From the NCBI RefSeq assembly GCF_000497445.1, contig NZ_CM002285.1, forward strand, positions 36,827-70,367: a stretch of DNA of 33,541 nucleotides. The letters are read 5' to 3'. Source of the DNA: Streptomyces roseochromogenus subsp. oscitans DS 12.976. Its GTDB lineage: Bacteria > Actinomycetota > Actinomycetes > Streptomycetales > Streptomycetaceae. This document shows positions 17,161 to 25,129 of the stretch, piece by piece (position 1 is the first letter of the stretch; every line of letters begins with the position of its first letter). The translations under genes and the position numbers were made by a program. The notes below the pieces were generated by a model. The model saw only the letters and a list, made by a program, of their open reading frames with translations, had not been told where the DNA came from and ran no database searches.

Positions 17161-19158
17161 GTGATTACACGAGTGCGGATGCCGCACCGGCACCTGACGC
17201 CGCCCGTCAAGCCTGGGCCGCCGCGCGAATCGCCGACGCCTCCCTCCCGGCAACCACAGCCGTTCGGCGGACGCTGGATGTTGTGGTGGATCCTGATGAC
17301 GGTCCTCATGATCCTGCTGCTCTCGCGCGCGCGGTCCGGGCCGCACACGAGTTCACTCTCCTACAGCGACTTCGTCGGCAAGGTCGGTGCCAGCCAGGTG
17401 CAGACGGTCGATATCAACGACAAGGGTGCCGTCAGCGGCACCCTGAAGGACGGCACGAAGTTCACCACCCAGATCCCCACCGCTCTGGATACCGGGGCCC
17501 AGCTGCAGCAGCAGCTGACCTCGCACCACGTGCAGATCAAAGCCAGCAAGAGCGGCGGCGGTTCGGCATGGCTGTCCGTGCTCTTCTCGTTCCTGCCGTT
17601 CCTGTTGCTGATCGGCTTGTTCGTGTGGATGGGGCGCCGGGCCGCGGGGTCGGTGACCGGCGGGCTGAGCGCCATCGGACGCTCGCGGGCGAAGATCATC
17701 GAGGCGGAGCGGCCCACCACCAGGTTCGGCGACATCGCCGGCTATGACGGGGTCAAGCAGGAGATCAGCGAGGTCGTCGACTTCCTGCGCAACCCCGGCC
17801 GGTACACGGCCGCGGGTGCCAAGGGACCGCGTGGCGTGATCATGGTCGGGCCGCCCGGTACCGGCAAGACGCTCTTCGCGCGGGCGGTCGCCGGCGAGGC
17901 GGACGTGCCGTTCCTGTCGGTGACCGGCTCCGCGTTCGTGGAGATGTTCGTCGGGGTCGGCGCCTCCCGGGTGCGCGACCTGTTCGGCGAGGCTCGCAAA
18001 CGCGCCCCCTCGATCATATTCATCGACGAGATCGACGCGCTCGGATCACGTCGCGCCGGCGGGGCCCGGCTGGGCGGTAACGACGAGCGCGAGCAGACCC
18101 TCAACCAACTGCTGGCCGAGATGGACGGCTTCGACCAGTCCAGCGGCATTGTCGTCCTCGGCGCCACCAACCGGCCCGACTCCCTCGACCCGGCTCTGCT
18201 GCGCCCGGGACGCTTCGACCGGCAGGTCACCGTGCCCCTGCCCAACCAGGCCGAGCGGGCCGCGATCCTCGCCGTCCACGCCCGTGACAAGAAACTGGCT
18301 CCGGACGTCGACCTGGATACCGTAGCGCGCGCCACGCCCGGGTTCTCCGGCGCGGATCTCGCCAACCTGGTCAACGAGGGCGCCATCAACGCCGTACGGA
18401 ACAACCGCACCCGGATCGAGCCGCACGACCTGGACGCCGCCCGCGATCGTGTGCTGCTGGGGCGCCGGGAGTCCTCCAACGCGCTGCTGCCCGAGGAGCG
18501 CCGATCGGTGGCTGTCCACGAATCGGGGCACGCCCTGGTCGCGGCGTTGTGCGAGCACGCCGACCCGGTGGCAAAGGTCACCATCCTGCCGGCCGGTGTC
18601 ACCCTGGGCGTCACCGAGCAACTCCCGGAGGCGGAACGTCACTTGTACAGCGAGAGTTATCTGACCGACCTGCTGGCGGTGCGTCTGGGCGGGCGCGCGG
18701 CAGAGCTCGTGGTCTTCGGCGAAGGATCGACAGGAGCGGCCAACGACCTGGCCGGAGCCACCCAGATCGCGACCCGTATGGTCCGCGAGTTCGGCCTCTC
18801 CCCCGAACTCGGCCCGATCGGGTACGCCTCATCCCAGCCGCACTTCCTCGGTGAGACCACCGAGGAGCCCGGTCGCCCGGCGTACTCGGAGCAGACCCAG
18901 CGCATCGTCGACGAGGAGGTCGCCCGCCTGCTGCGCCAGGCCGAACAGCGAGCGATCACGCTGCTGCGCAGCCACCGGCCCGCCCTGGAACGCCTGGCCG
19001 AACAGCTGGTCACCCACGAGACCGTCGACGGCTCCGTCGTCCTCGACGTCCTGCGCCAAGAACACGGCCAGGCGGACGGAAGAGGCGATGACCACCCCGT
19101 CAACGCGTCATCGCCCCCTGGAAGTCCGGAGCCAGAAGTTCACACCCCGCCTCGATGA
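17161..19158 (+). CDS. ftsH: FtsH, membrane AAA+ zinc metalloprotease
   Basis: FtsH extracts and degrades damaged membrane and short-lived cytosolic proteins. GTG 17161, ten bases after GAAGGG, gives 665 residues; ATG 17119 and ATG 17179 are alternatives. After a proline-rich tail come membrane segment 1 (WMLWWILMTVLMILLL), an outside domain (LSYSDFVGKVGASQVQTVDI) and membrane segment 2 (LSVLFSFLPFLLLIGLFVWM). The AAA module has Walker A GPPGTGKT (about 230), Walker B IIFIDEID, the pore motif FVEMFVGVGASR and the second region of homology ATNRPDSLDPALLRPGRFDR. The protease site is HESGH (about 453). It looks like an accessory, stress-locus copy: the N-terminal tail and flanking genes differ from a housekeeping ftsH. 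Intact over 2 kb. Confidence 0.95.
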   Translation: MITRVRMPHRHLTPPVKPGPPRESPTPPSRQPQPFGGRWMLWWILMTVLMILLLSRARSGPHTSSLSYSDFVGKVGASQVQTVDINDKGAVSGTLKDGTKFTTQIPTALDTGAQLQQQLTSHHVQIKASKSGGGSAWLSVLFSFLPFLLLIGLFVWMGRRAAGSVTGGLSAIGRSRAKIIEAERPTTRFGDIAGYDGVKQEISEVVDFLRNPGRYTAAGAKGPRGVIMVGPPGTGKTLFARAVAGEADVPFLSVTGSAFVEMFVGVGASRVRDLFGEARKRAPSIIFIDEIDALGSRRAGGARLGGNDEREQTLNQLLAEMDGFDQSSGIVVLGATNRPDSLDPALLRPGRFDRQVTVPLPNQAERAAILAVHARDKKLAPDVDLDTVARATPGFSGADLANLVNEGAINAVRNNRTRIEPHDLDAARDRVLLGRRESSNALLPEERRSVAVHESGHALVAALCEHADPVAKVTILPAGVTLGVTEQLPEAERHLYSESYLTDLLAVRLGGRAAELVVFGEGSTGAANDLAGATQIATRMVREFGLSPELGPIGYASSQPHFLGETTEEPGRPAYSEQTQRIVDEEVARLLRQAEQRAITLLRSHRPALERLAEQLVTHETVDGSVVLDVLRQEHGQADGRGDDHPVNASSPPGSPEPEVHTPPR

Positions 19159-19445
19159 TCGTCAGCAGCACGGCGGTCAGTGGCCCGCCGTCAGCGAGGG
19201 CCCATGTTCTCCTACGGCAGTCCGGCCTTCGCGGCGCAGGTGTAATCGGGGCGGCGCCGTGGGTGCGAGCAGCGTGTCGCCGTCGTTGAAGGCTCGGTCG
19301 ACGAGGCATACGGCTGGCAGCTCGGGGCTGGATGGGCGCTTCGAAGCGCACCCGGGTAAGCCGTCCAGCAGGACACGGTTGCCTCTTGTCTGCGCCTGGG
19401 TAGGTGAACCTCACGTCGCTGGCCGCCGCCAGGGCCGGGACTCTC

Positions 19446-20413
19446 CTAGGCTGAAGGAATGGATGCTCGCCATACAGCGTGCACCCCGCCGCCGGTCAAG
19501 TATTGCGCGAGTCTTCGCTTTCGTTCACCGCCAGGACGATGCTCCTTGCCCCGGACGACGGCGACGGGGCAGTGCGCGTGGTGCAGCAGGGCCTGGCTGA
19601 CCGAGCCGAGCAGCAGCCACGAGAAGCCACCACGACCACGGGCACCGGCGACCATCAGCTGCGCGTCGCGGCTGGCCTCGGCAGCGCCGAACGGACCCGG
19701 GAGCGCACCGGGCGCCGCTCCACGGCGCCCCGGGGACAGCGCTGCTGCCAGGGGGACGACGTCTCGTCCAGCAATCGCTGCGCCTCCGCGCGGAGGCGCT
19801 CGACGTCCACCACCACGTTCAGCGGATCGTCCGGGCCTTCATGGGGCTGCCCACTCCAGGTGTTCCAGACATGCAGTGCCACCAGGTCAGCGCCGCGCAA
19901 CGACGCCTCGGCGAAAGCGAGGTCGACGGCTGGCTCGACGGCCGGTGAGCCGTCCGCCCGACAGCAGTACGGGACCGCTCGGGTTCTCCCGGCCACGTAC
20001 CACCAACACCGGGCAACGGCCGTATGCGGCAAGATGCACGGCGGTGAGCCGAGCAGGAGGCTTCCGAACGCCCCCGGTCCGCGGCTGCCGGCCACGACGA
20101 GCGAGGCGGTGCGCGACTCGATCTCCGGCACTGCCAGCGGCTCACCGACGGTCACCTCTCGCGTGGCATCCACGTGCGGCGACTTCGCGTGCCCGCTCCT
20201 CGTCCTGGATCAGGGTGCCGTCGACCAGCTCGCGCACCCCCGCCAGGGACGGATTCCACGGGGCCCGCCAGTTGGCAGATGCATCGACGGCCACCCGAAA
20301 GCGTGCATGAGCCGCAGCCCCAGGCCGCGCAGCCCAGCCTCGTGTGCCGCGACCTCGACCGCGGCCAGGCTCGACGACGATCCGTCCACGCCCACGACGA
20401 CCGGGTTGCTCAT
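19446..20413 (-). pseudogene. Tandem universal stress protein, multiply frameshifted
   Basis: Two UspA domains can be pieced together across three frames. Domain 1 starts at ATG 20413 (MSNPVVVGVDGSSSSLAAVE), continues after a frameshift near 20270 (PWNPSLAGVRELVDGTLIQD) and again near 20160, ending in LVVAGSRGPGAFGSLLLGS. Its last strand is scrambled (CILPHTAVARCWWYV). Domain 2 lacks its first strand; helix and strand VDLAFAEASLRGADLVALHV survive, and its nucleotide signature lies in another frame ([29 protein letters not shown]). At least three one-base lesions are needed. As read, no product could fold. The 287-bp gap to ftsH holds no gene that I can support. Confidence 0.82.
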
Positions 20414-20431
20414 GACACGCCTCTCGCGAGT

Positions 20432-20892
20432 TCACTCGCGGTGAAGCACGACTTTGAGGGCTCCCGTGGTGGTGCCGCGTGCGAACACCTCGTAGGCGTG
20501 TTCCATCCGGTCGAGGCCGAAAGTGTCGGTGACCAACGGCGAGACGGGCAGGCACCCGTTGCTCATCAGCTCCAGCAGCCAGGGGGCGGAGGACGTGTCC
20601 ACCTGGCCGGTGCTGATCGTTAGGTTTTTGCGCCACAGGGATTCGAGATGCAGCATCGCCGGTCTGCCGTGCGTGCCGACGTTGGCGATGTGCCCTCCGC
20701 CGCGGACGGCGCGCGTGCAGAGTACGAAGCCGTCCGGATCCCCTGAGGCCTCGATCTCCACGTCGGCTCCCGGTCTCTCGGACAGGTCGGTGATCATCTT
20801 CCCGGGCGATTCGGCGGCATCGGCCCCGACACGGGCGGCAGCCTCCAGCCGGGCGTGAGCCCGGTCGACCCGTGGTAGACGAGCGCTCGCAA
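20432..20892 (-). pseudogene. Zinc-dependent alcohol dehydrogenase with large internal deletion
   Basis: The C-terminal third of a zinc-type medium-chain dehydrogenase is clear: DRAHARLEAAARVGADAAES, ADVEIEASGDPDGFVLCTRA, GGHIANVGTHGRPAMLHLES, LWRKNLTISTGQVDTSSAPW and the end TTGALKVVLHRE. Just upstream of it, the family's opening words LRALVYHG are encoded from TTG 20892, after a GAGGGAG site. Between them about 180 residues are missing, including the catalytic zinc ligands and the glycine-rich start of the NAD fold. The join at about 20869 is also out of frame by one base. So start and end of one gene survive and the middle has been deleted. Confidence 0.75.
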
Positions 20893-20965
20893 CGGATTCA
20901 CTCCCTCGCCCCCCACCTCCACCGTTACCCCCGCAGTGCTCCAGGGCAACACGGCTACTCGTGCG

Positions 20966-21898
20966 CTATGGGCCCGGCTCCCTGCAGGGCCAGCGGAAGA
21001 CGGGAGCCTGGCCCATTCCCCACGGGCGTACGGCGATCAGTGCCTGGGCGACCGCAGCCTCCAGCGCACCGCTGGTGTCAACCGGTGCGGCTTCGAGCCA
21101 GGGCGGTTCCCTGGCAGCCATGGCATCGGCGATCTCGGGGCCGGCGCCGGATGCACCGGGGCCGCGCGTGCTCAGGCGGGCCCCCGACGCGTCGCCCGGC
21201 GCATGGCAGTGCAGGGCCACCAGGTCGGCGCTGGTGCGTACGGCACCTGGACGGCCGCTTCCCGCTGCCCGGCATCGGACCAGGTGGCGTCCAGCACGAC
21301 GGACTCGCCGGAGGAGAGCAGGACGGCTGCACGGTCGAGCAGGGCGGCATAGGTCCTGGCCGGCCACTCGGGTGTGTAGAGCCCCTCGCCGTAGCCGGAT
21401 GCCGCCGACTGCTCCGCAGGGATGCCCGCCAGCTCCTTGCGCATGTGGTCGCTGCTGAGCAGGGTGACGCCCAGCCGGTCGGCCAGCGCTCCGGAGAGTG
21501 TCGACTTCCCGCTCCCCGGGAGTCCGCCGACGAGGGTGAGACAGACGGCGGAGGTGCGCAGGTGGCGCAGCGCCATGGAGGCAAGCCGCCGCGACGCCGC
21601 TTCCGCGCCGGGCGCGCCCTGGCGGGCCTGGATCATCGCGACCTTGGCGCGGACGAAGGCCCGTAGGCAGCCCTGGGTGGAGCGCTTGCAGCTCCGCCTG
21701 CGCGGCGTGGACGAGACGCTTCGCCCAGTAGTTCTGGTCGACTTCCGCGGGGACACGGGCCGGTTCCGGCGCCAGCAGCGGCCACGCGTGCAGCAGGCGC
21801 AGGGTGAGCTTGCGTTTCTCGGCCTCGTCAGCAGCCCAGCGGGCGGCGGCAAGGCTCTCGGGCGAACCGTCGAGGCCCACGGTGACGACTGGTTGCAT
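20966..21898 (-). pseudogene. USP N-terminal half joined to an AAA-kinase C-terminal half
   Basis: ATG 21898 starts a normal USP (MQPVVTVGLDGSPESLAAAR then WAADEAEKRKLTLRLLHAWP) that breaks off after about 80 residues, before its nucleotide signature. At about 21665 the sequence becomes the second half of the bifunctional phosphotransferase/AAA ATP-binding family: AFVRAKVAMIQARQ, Walker A LVGGLPGSGKSTLSGALADR, then SDHMRKELAGIPAEQSAASG, YGEGLYTPEWPARTYAALLD and VVLDATWSDAGQREAA. The end (HCHAPGDASGARLSTRGPG to REPPWLEAAPVDTSGALE) is in yet another frame. At least two frameshifts exist, one at the join. M. tuberculosis Rv2004c, near USP genes in the DosR regulon, is of this kinase family. Confidence 0.75.
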
Positions 21899-22006
21899 GG
21901 CGGCGGCCTCCGTCTCATAAGAAGGAAGCTGGAAACGACGGTGAACAAGTCCGACCGAGTGGATGGTCCGGACGTCGCCTGCATGCCGGGCGTGCTTCTC
22001 CCATTC

Positions 22007-22025
22007 GAGGATCCCCCCGATCCTC
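22007..22025. repeat. Perfect inverted repeat between divergent USP remnants
   Basis: GAGGATC and GATCCTC are separated by CCCCC. It lies in the promoter region shared by the minus-strand USP start (21898) and the plus-strand USP start (22088), so an operator is possible. Confidence 0.3.
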
Positions 22026-22087
22026 TTCCCGCCGCACGCGGAGGAGGGGCCGGAGGCGTGGAATCCGGTACGAGAGGAGGGAGGGCG

Positions 22088-22772
22088 GTGACGATTCCCC
22101 TGGTGGTCGGCGTCGACGGATCCAAGGCGAGCACGGTGAACACGCAGCGTACGACGTGATCAGCGCCACCTCGGCACGGGCCGGGGAGAGCGCTCCCGAA
22201 GTGCGGTTGTCCAGCGAGGTCTCGCACGAGGACGCTGCCTCCGCTCTGATCGACATCGGGCGCAACGCCTTGCGCTGGTACTCGGCTCCCGAGGATTCGG
22301 AGACCTCGCCGGCATGCTCCTGGGCTCGGTCAGCCTCGCCGTGGCCGCACGAGCCGACTGCCCGGTCGTCGTGGTCCGCGGCACCGCGGACCATCGGGAT
22401 GCACGATTCAGGAGCATCGTCGTCGGCGTCGAGGATGAGAGGAGCAGCGTCACGGCCCTCCGGTTCGCATTCGGCGAGGCTCAGGTGCGTAACTGTCACC
22501 TGGTGGCAGAGCACGCCTGGAGCGCACCGCCCGGTGCGTGCACGACGCCTCAAGCCCCATCGTGGCCACTGGAGGCGCATCTACGCTCACCAGCGCAAGT
22601 GCTCGACGACACTCCGCGTGTGGCGGGCACGCAGTGCCATGATGCCCCAGTCTGCCGACATCTGATCGAGGAGCCTGCCCGACCGGCACTGCTGGAAGCC
22701 CCATCGGAGACGGACCTCCTGATCGTCGGCGCCCACCCACGGCTGGGCATCGGGGCCTGCAACTCGGCCTGA
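22088..22772 (+). pseudogene. Tandem universal stress protein, deleted and frameshifted
   Basis: GTG 22088 follows GGAGGGAGGG and starts a perfect USP strand (VTIPLVVGVDGSKAS), then the frame leaves the family and stops at 22159. USP sequence resumes in another frame (SEVSHEDAASALIDIGRNA) and in a third (LVLGSRGFGDLAGMLLGSVS with CPVVVVRG), the nucleotide signature of domain 1. Domain 2 starts normally (FRSIVVGVEDERSSVTALRF, AFGEAQVRNCHLVAEHAWS) and ends with DLLIVGAHPRLG, but its middle is degraded. Most of domain 1 between the first strand and the linker has been deleted, by roughly 60-70 residues. Confidence 0.78.
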
Positions 22773-22899
22773 TCAACCATGCACTACTGCATCACGCGCC
22801 GTGTCGCATCGCGGTCGTTCCCCAGATGTGACCACCAGCGGCGCCGACGGACCATCTCGACGGACCATCTCAAGGTGCGGCCCCTCAGAGCCGGACGTC

Positions 22900-22937
22900 A
22901 GTCCCTCGGGGACTTTCGGCCCTGTGGCCGAAGTCCG
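22900..22937. promoter_or_regulatory. Tandem DosR-like boxes upstream of the Rv1733c-like gene
   Basis: GGGACTTTCGGCCC at 22909-22922 matches 12 of 14 core positions of the DosR box, the best match in the window. A weaker second site, GTGGCCGAAGTCCG at 22924-22937 (9 of 14), follows with centres 15 bp apart. Overlapping on the left, AGTCCC-TCG-GGGACT (22900-22914) is a perfect inverted repeat of the half-site. The whole block is also a long near-perfect hairpin (GGACTTTCGGCC / GGCCGAAGTCC). Paired boxes are typical of mycobacterial DosR promoters. It is 122-150 bp before GTG 23059. Confidence 0.5.
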
Positions 22938-23058
22938 CCGCCGTTCGACGGTTGTACCGAAGTGAGCGAACGGACCAGCAAGCCGCTGGAGGCCGAACAT
23001 AAGCACACAGGGTTCGCCGAACGCCTCCGGTCCGCCTCCGCCGCGCAAACAGCAGGCG

Positions 23059-23600
23059 GTGCCGCAAGCGAACCAGCTGAGGCACACATCCAGCAGGTTC
23101 GGCTCCTGGTTCCGCAGCGTTCTGATGCTCCTCCTCGGTGTCGGACTGCCCTTGGCCGCGCTGAGCGCGGCTCACGCGGCCTACGAGTCATCGATGCGCA
23201 CCGTGGGAGACCAGTCGGCGGAGCGGAACGAATCACAGCCCGGCCGACATCGAACGTCAAGGGCGGCACCACCCTGGCGAAGCAGCCCGCGCCTGTCAGC
23301 TGGACCGACGTGACCGGCAGGGTGCGGACGGGAATCACCCTCGTGCAGTCGGGATCACCCAAGGGCGCCATCGTGCGGATGTGAGTGGACCGGGACGGAG
23401 CCATCACCGGTCCGCCGATGAACGCTCTCACCGCGAGAGCCAACGGCTGGTTCGCAGGAGGTATGGCGGCAACCGGTGTGATTGCCGGTTTCTACGCGGT
23501 GCGAGGAGCAGTGCGCCTGGTGCTGGACCGGAGAAGGTACGCACAGTGGGACGCAGAATGGGACCTGGTGGAGCCTCTGTCCGCTCACTTTCGCCGGTGA
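23059..23600 (+). pseudogene. Rv1733c-like transmembrane protein, frameshift plus nonsense codon
   Basis: The protein has two membrane segments flanking an outside domain. Segment 1: FRSVLMLLLGVGLPLAALSA, followed by HAAYESSMRTVGDQSAER. A frameshift of one lost base at about 23226-23232 moves the middle domain (TSNVKGGTTLAKQPAPVSWT, TGRVRTGITLVQSGSPKGAI) to another frame. TGA at 23382-23384 then interrupts it where the family has Trp (VRVW/VRMW before VDRDGAI), a TGG to TGA change. The end is intact: GWFAGGMAATGVIAGFYAVR and RRRYAQWDAEWDLVEPL. The start is uncertain; GTG 23059 lacks a strong ribosome site. Rv1733c is a DosR-regulon antigen of unknown function. Confidence 0.75.
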
Positions 23601-23623
23601 CGGGCGGCACCCAGTGCAGGCCG

Positions 23624-23642
23624 GGGCGGGATAATCCTGCCC
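23624..23642 (+). terminator. Near-perfect inverted repeat after the Rv1733c-like gene
   Basis: GGGCGGGATAATCCTGCCC has 8 of 9 base pairs (the other a G-T) around one A, 24 bp after the stop codon. It may end the transcript, although no T run follows and the one-base centre would force pairs open in RNA. An operator for the DUF1876 gene 80 bp downstream is the alternative. Confidence 0.35.
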
Positions 23643-23723
23643 ATCGAACGTCTTCGCCCACCCCACTCCCAGGAGTACCTGCGTCCGGCCACATCGGTCC
23701 ACATAGAGGTGCGGACGAAAGCG

Positions 23724-24015
23724 ATGTCGCATACGGCTGTCGCATACGGCTGAGTGGAAGGTTCGTCTCCATCTTTTCGAGGACGACGGCAGAACGACAA
23801 AGGCGCAGGTGGTACTCGACACCGGTACCAATGCGATCACCGCCCATGGATCCGCGCACTCCCATCCGGCGGACACGAACGTGCCGGAGATCGGTGACGA
23901 ATTGGCGGCAGGCAGAGCCATGGTCGACCTCGCTCACCAGCTGCTGGAGACCGCGGAGCGCGACATACAAGGCATGGCTGCGCCCCGGCTGATCACCCAT
24001 CAGACGACGGGATAA
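23724..24015 (+). pseudogene. DUF1876 protein, broken by a 13-bp tandem duplication
   Basis: DUF1876 proteins are about 90 residues and of unknown function; M. tuberculosis Rv2632c is one. ATG 23724 begins MSHTA, then a 13-bp duplication leads to a stop (VAYG, TGA 23751-23753). Removing one copy restores the family sequence: MSHTAEWKVRLHLFEDDGRT, TKAQVVLDTGTNAITAHGSA, PADTNVPEIGDELAAGRAMV and DLAHQLLETAERDIQ to TAA 24015. Everything after the duplication is undamaged, so this is a recent single-event knockout. A restart at GTG 23809 would give the last 68 residues without the first two strands. It follows the Rv1733c-like gene in the same direction. Confidence 0.85.
23726..23751 (+). repeat. 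13-bp tandem duplication
   Basis: GTCGCATACGGCT occurs twice with no spacer (23726-23738 and 23739-23751), inside codons 2-6 of the DUF1876 gene. Thirteen bases shift the frame by one. It looks like replication slippage. Confidence 0.9.
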
Positions 24016-24232
24016 ATCATGTGAACCTCGGCAGATACAAGGGAGATCATCCATGACACGTCCCGCACCATATGTCAGGGGCGGGCATTCAGCATGAGAT
24101 CCGGCTAGAGGACTTCCGGCCCGTGCACGGCCGAGCCGTGATGCCCGCAGCCGGCATCGAGAGCCGCAGGGACGCCCGGGTGAGGGAACCGGAGCTTGCC
24201 GGCCTCGCAGCGGACACGTCGGCCGGCCCTGG

Positions 24233-24907
24233 TCAGGTGCCGGTGGGGGGACGGCGGGCGTCGTCGGTCCGGTACGCGATGTGCTCGGTGACCGAGACCA
24301 CGCCGTCGACACCGCGACACAGCTGCTCGATCACCGGAATCAGGCTCCGGAACTCGACGGAGCCGGCGAGGGCGACCCGCCCCTCGCGGACCTCGACCGT
24401 CACCTCTGAGGGAGCGAGTTCCATCGTGCGCCAGAGCACGTCCTGGGTGATCTCGTCGCGAATGGCGTCGTCACGGCGCAGGAAGATCCGCAGCAGGTCA
24501 CCACGGCTGACGATGCCCAGGAGCCGGTCCGTCTCGTCCACCACGGGCAGCCGCTTGACGTGCTGGGTCTCCATGAGGCGGGCCGCCTCCACCACGTTCC
24601 ACTCCGGGCGCGCGCACACCGCAGGAGCCGACATCAGTTCCTCGGCGCGGGAACCCTCAGCCCTGGCCCGCTCCCAAGCCTCCAGGTTCGGGACCAGAAC
24701 CCTGCCTGACGGGTCGGCCTGGTCGGCGCTCTTGCGCAGCAGGTCGGCCTCGGACACCACACCCACCGGGCGGTCCCGATCGTCCACCACGGGCACAGCG
24801 GTGACGTCGTTCTCCGCCAGCAGCCTGACGAGCTCCTTGAACGGCGTGTCAGGCCGCGCCCGGACGACGTCCCGGGTCATGAGCTCCTCGACCGTTCGGT
24901 GCTGCAT
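24233..24907 (-). CDS. CBS-pair protein with C-terminal BON domain, intact
   Basis: The 224-residue protein starts at ATG 24907 (MQHRTVEELMTRDVVRARPD). CBS 1: TPFKELVRLLAENDVTAVPV and RDRPVGVVSEADLLRK. CBS 2: MSAPAVCARPEWNVVEAARL, HVKRLPVVDETDRLLGIVSR, GDLLRIFLRRDDAIRDEI. BON domain from about residue 150: LAPSEVTVEVREGRVALAGS, VEFRSLIPVIEQLCRGVDGV and VSVTEHIAY. CBS pairs sense AMP/ATP or SAM; BON domains bind membranes or other hydrophobic partners. It is the best-preserved member of three paralogues (others at 15194-15862 and 25130-25445). Confidence 0.92.
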   Translation of the reverse strand: MQHRTVEELMTRDVVRARPDTPFKELVRLLAENDVTAVPVVDDRDRPVGVVSEADLLRKSADQADPSGRVLVPNLEAWERARAEGSRAEELMSAPAVCARPEWNVVEAARLMETQHVKRLPVVDETDRLLGIVSRGDLLRIFLRRDDAIRDEITQDVLWRTMELAPSEVTVEVREGRVALAGSVEFRSLIPVIEQLCRGVDGVVSVTEHIAYRTDDARRPPTGT

Positions 24908-24943
24908 GGTGCCTCCCGCATAGGAGCCGCCCGCCTCGCGGAG

Positions 24944-24957
24944 GGGCCTCCCGCCCC
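24944..24957. promoter_or_regulatory. Weak DosR-like palindrome upstream of the CBS-BON gene
   Basis: GGGCCTCCCGCCCC, 36 bp before the gene start, keeps the GGG-x-C-x4-G-x-CCC pattern but matches only 9 of 14 core positions and is pure G+C apart from one T. Chance is a fair explanation. Confidence 0.22.
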
Positions 24958-25129
24958 GTGCGGCGGTCTGTCCGCATGGCAGTCCAACACCATTCTGAGG
25001 AGTGAGCCGCGATCATGCGAGCTGACCTCGCCGGCCGACTCATCATGGAGAGCCTGGCGACCGGCGCAGCCAGGACACGCAGGTGACGCTCGTCCCCGCC
25101 GAGCTCGGCTCGCCAGCCGGTCCTGGCCC

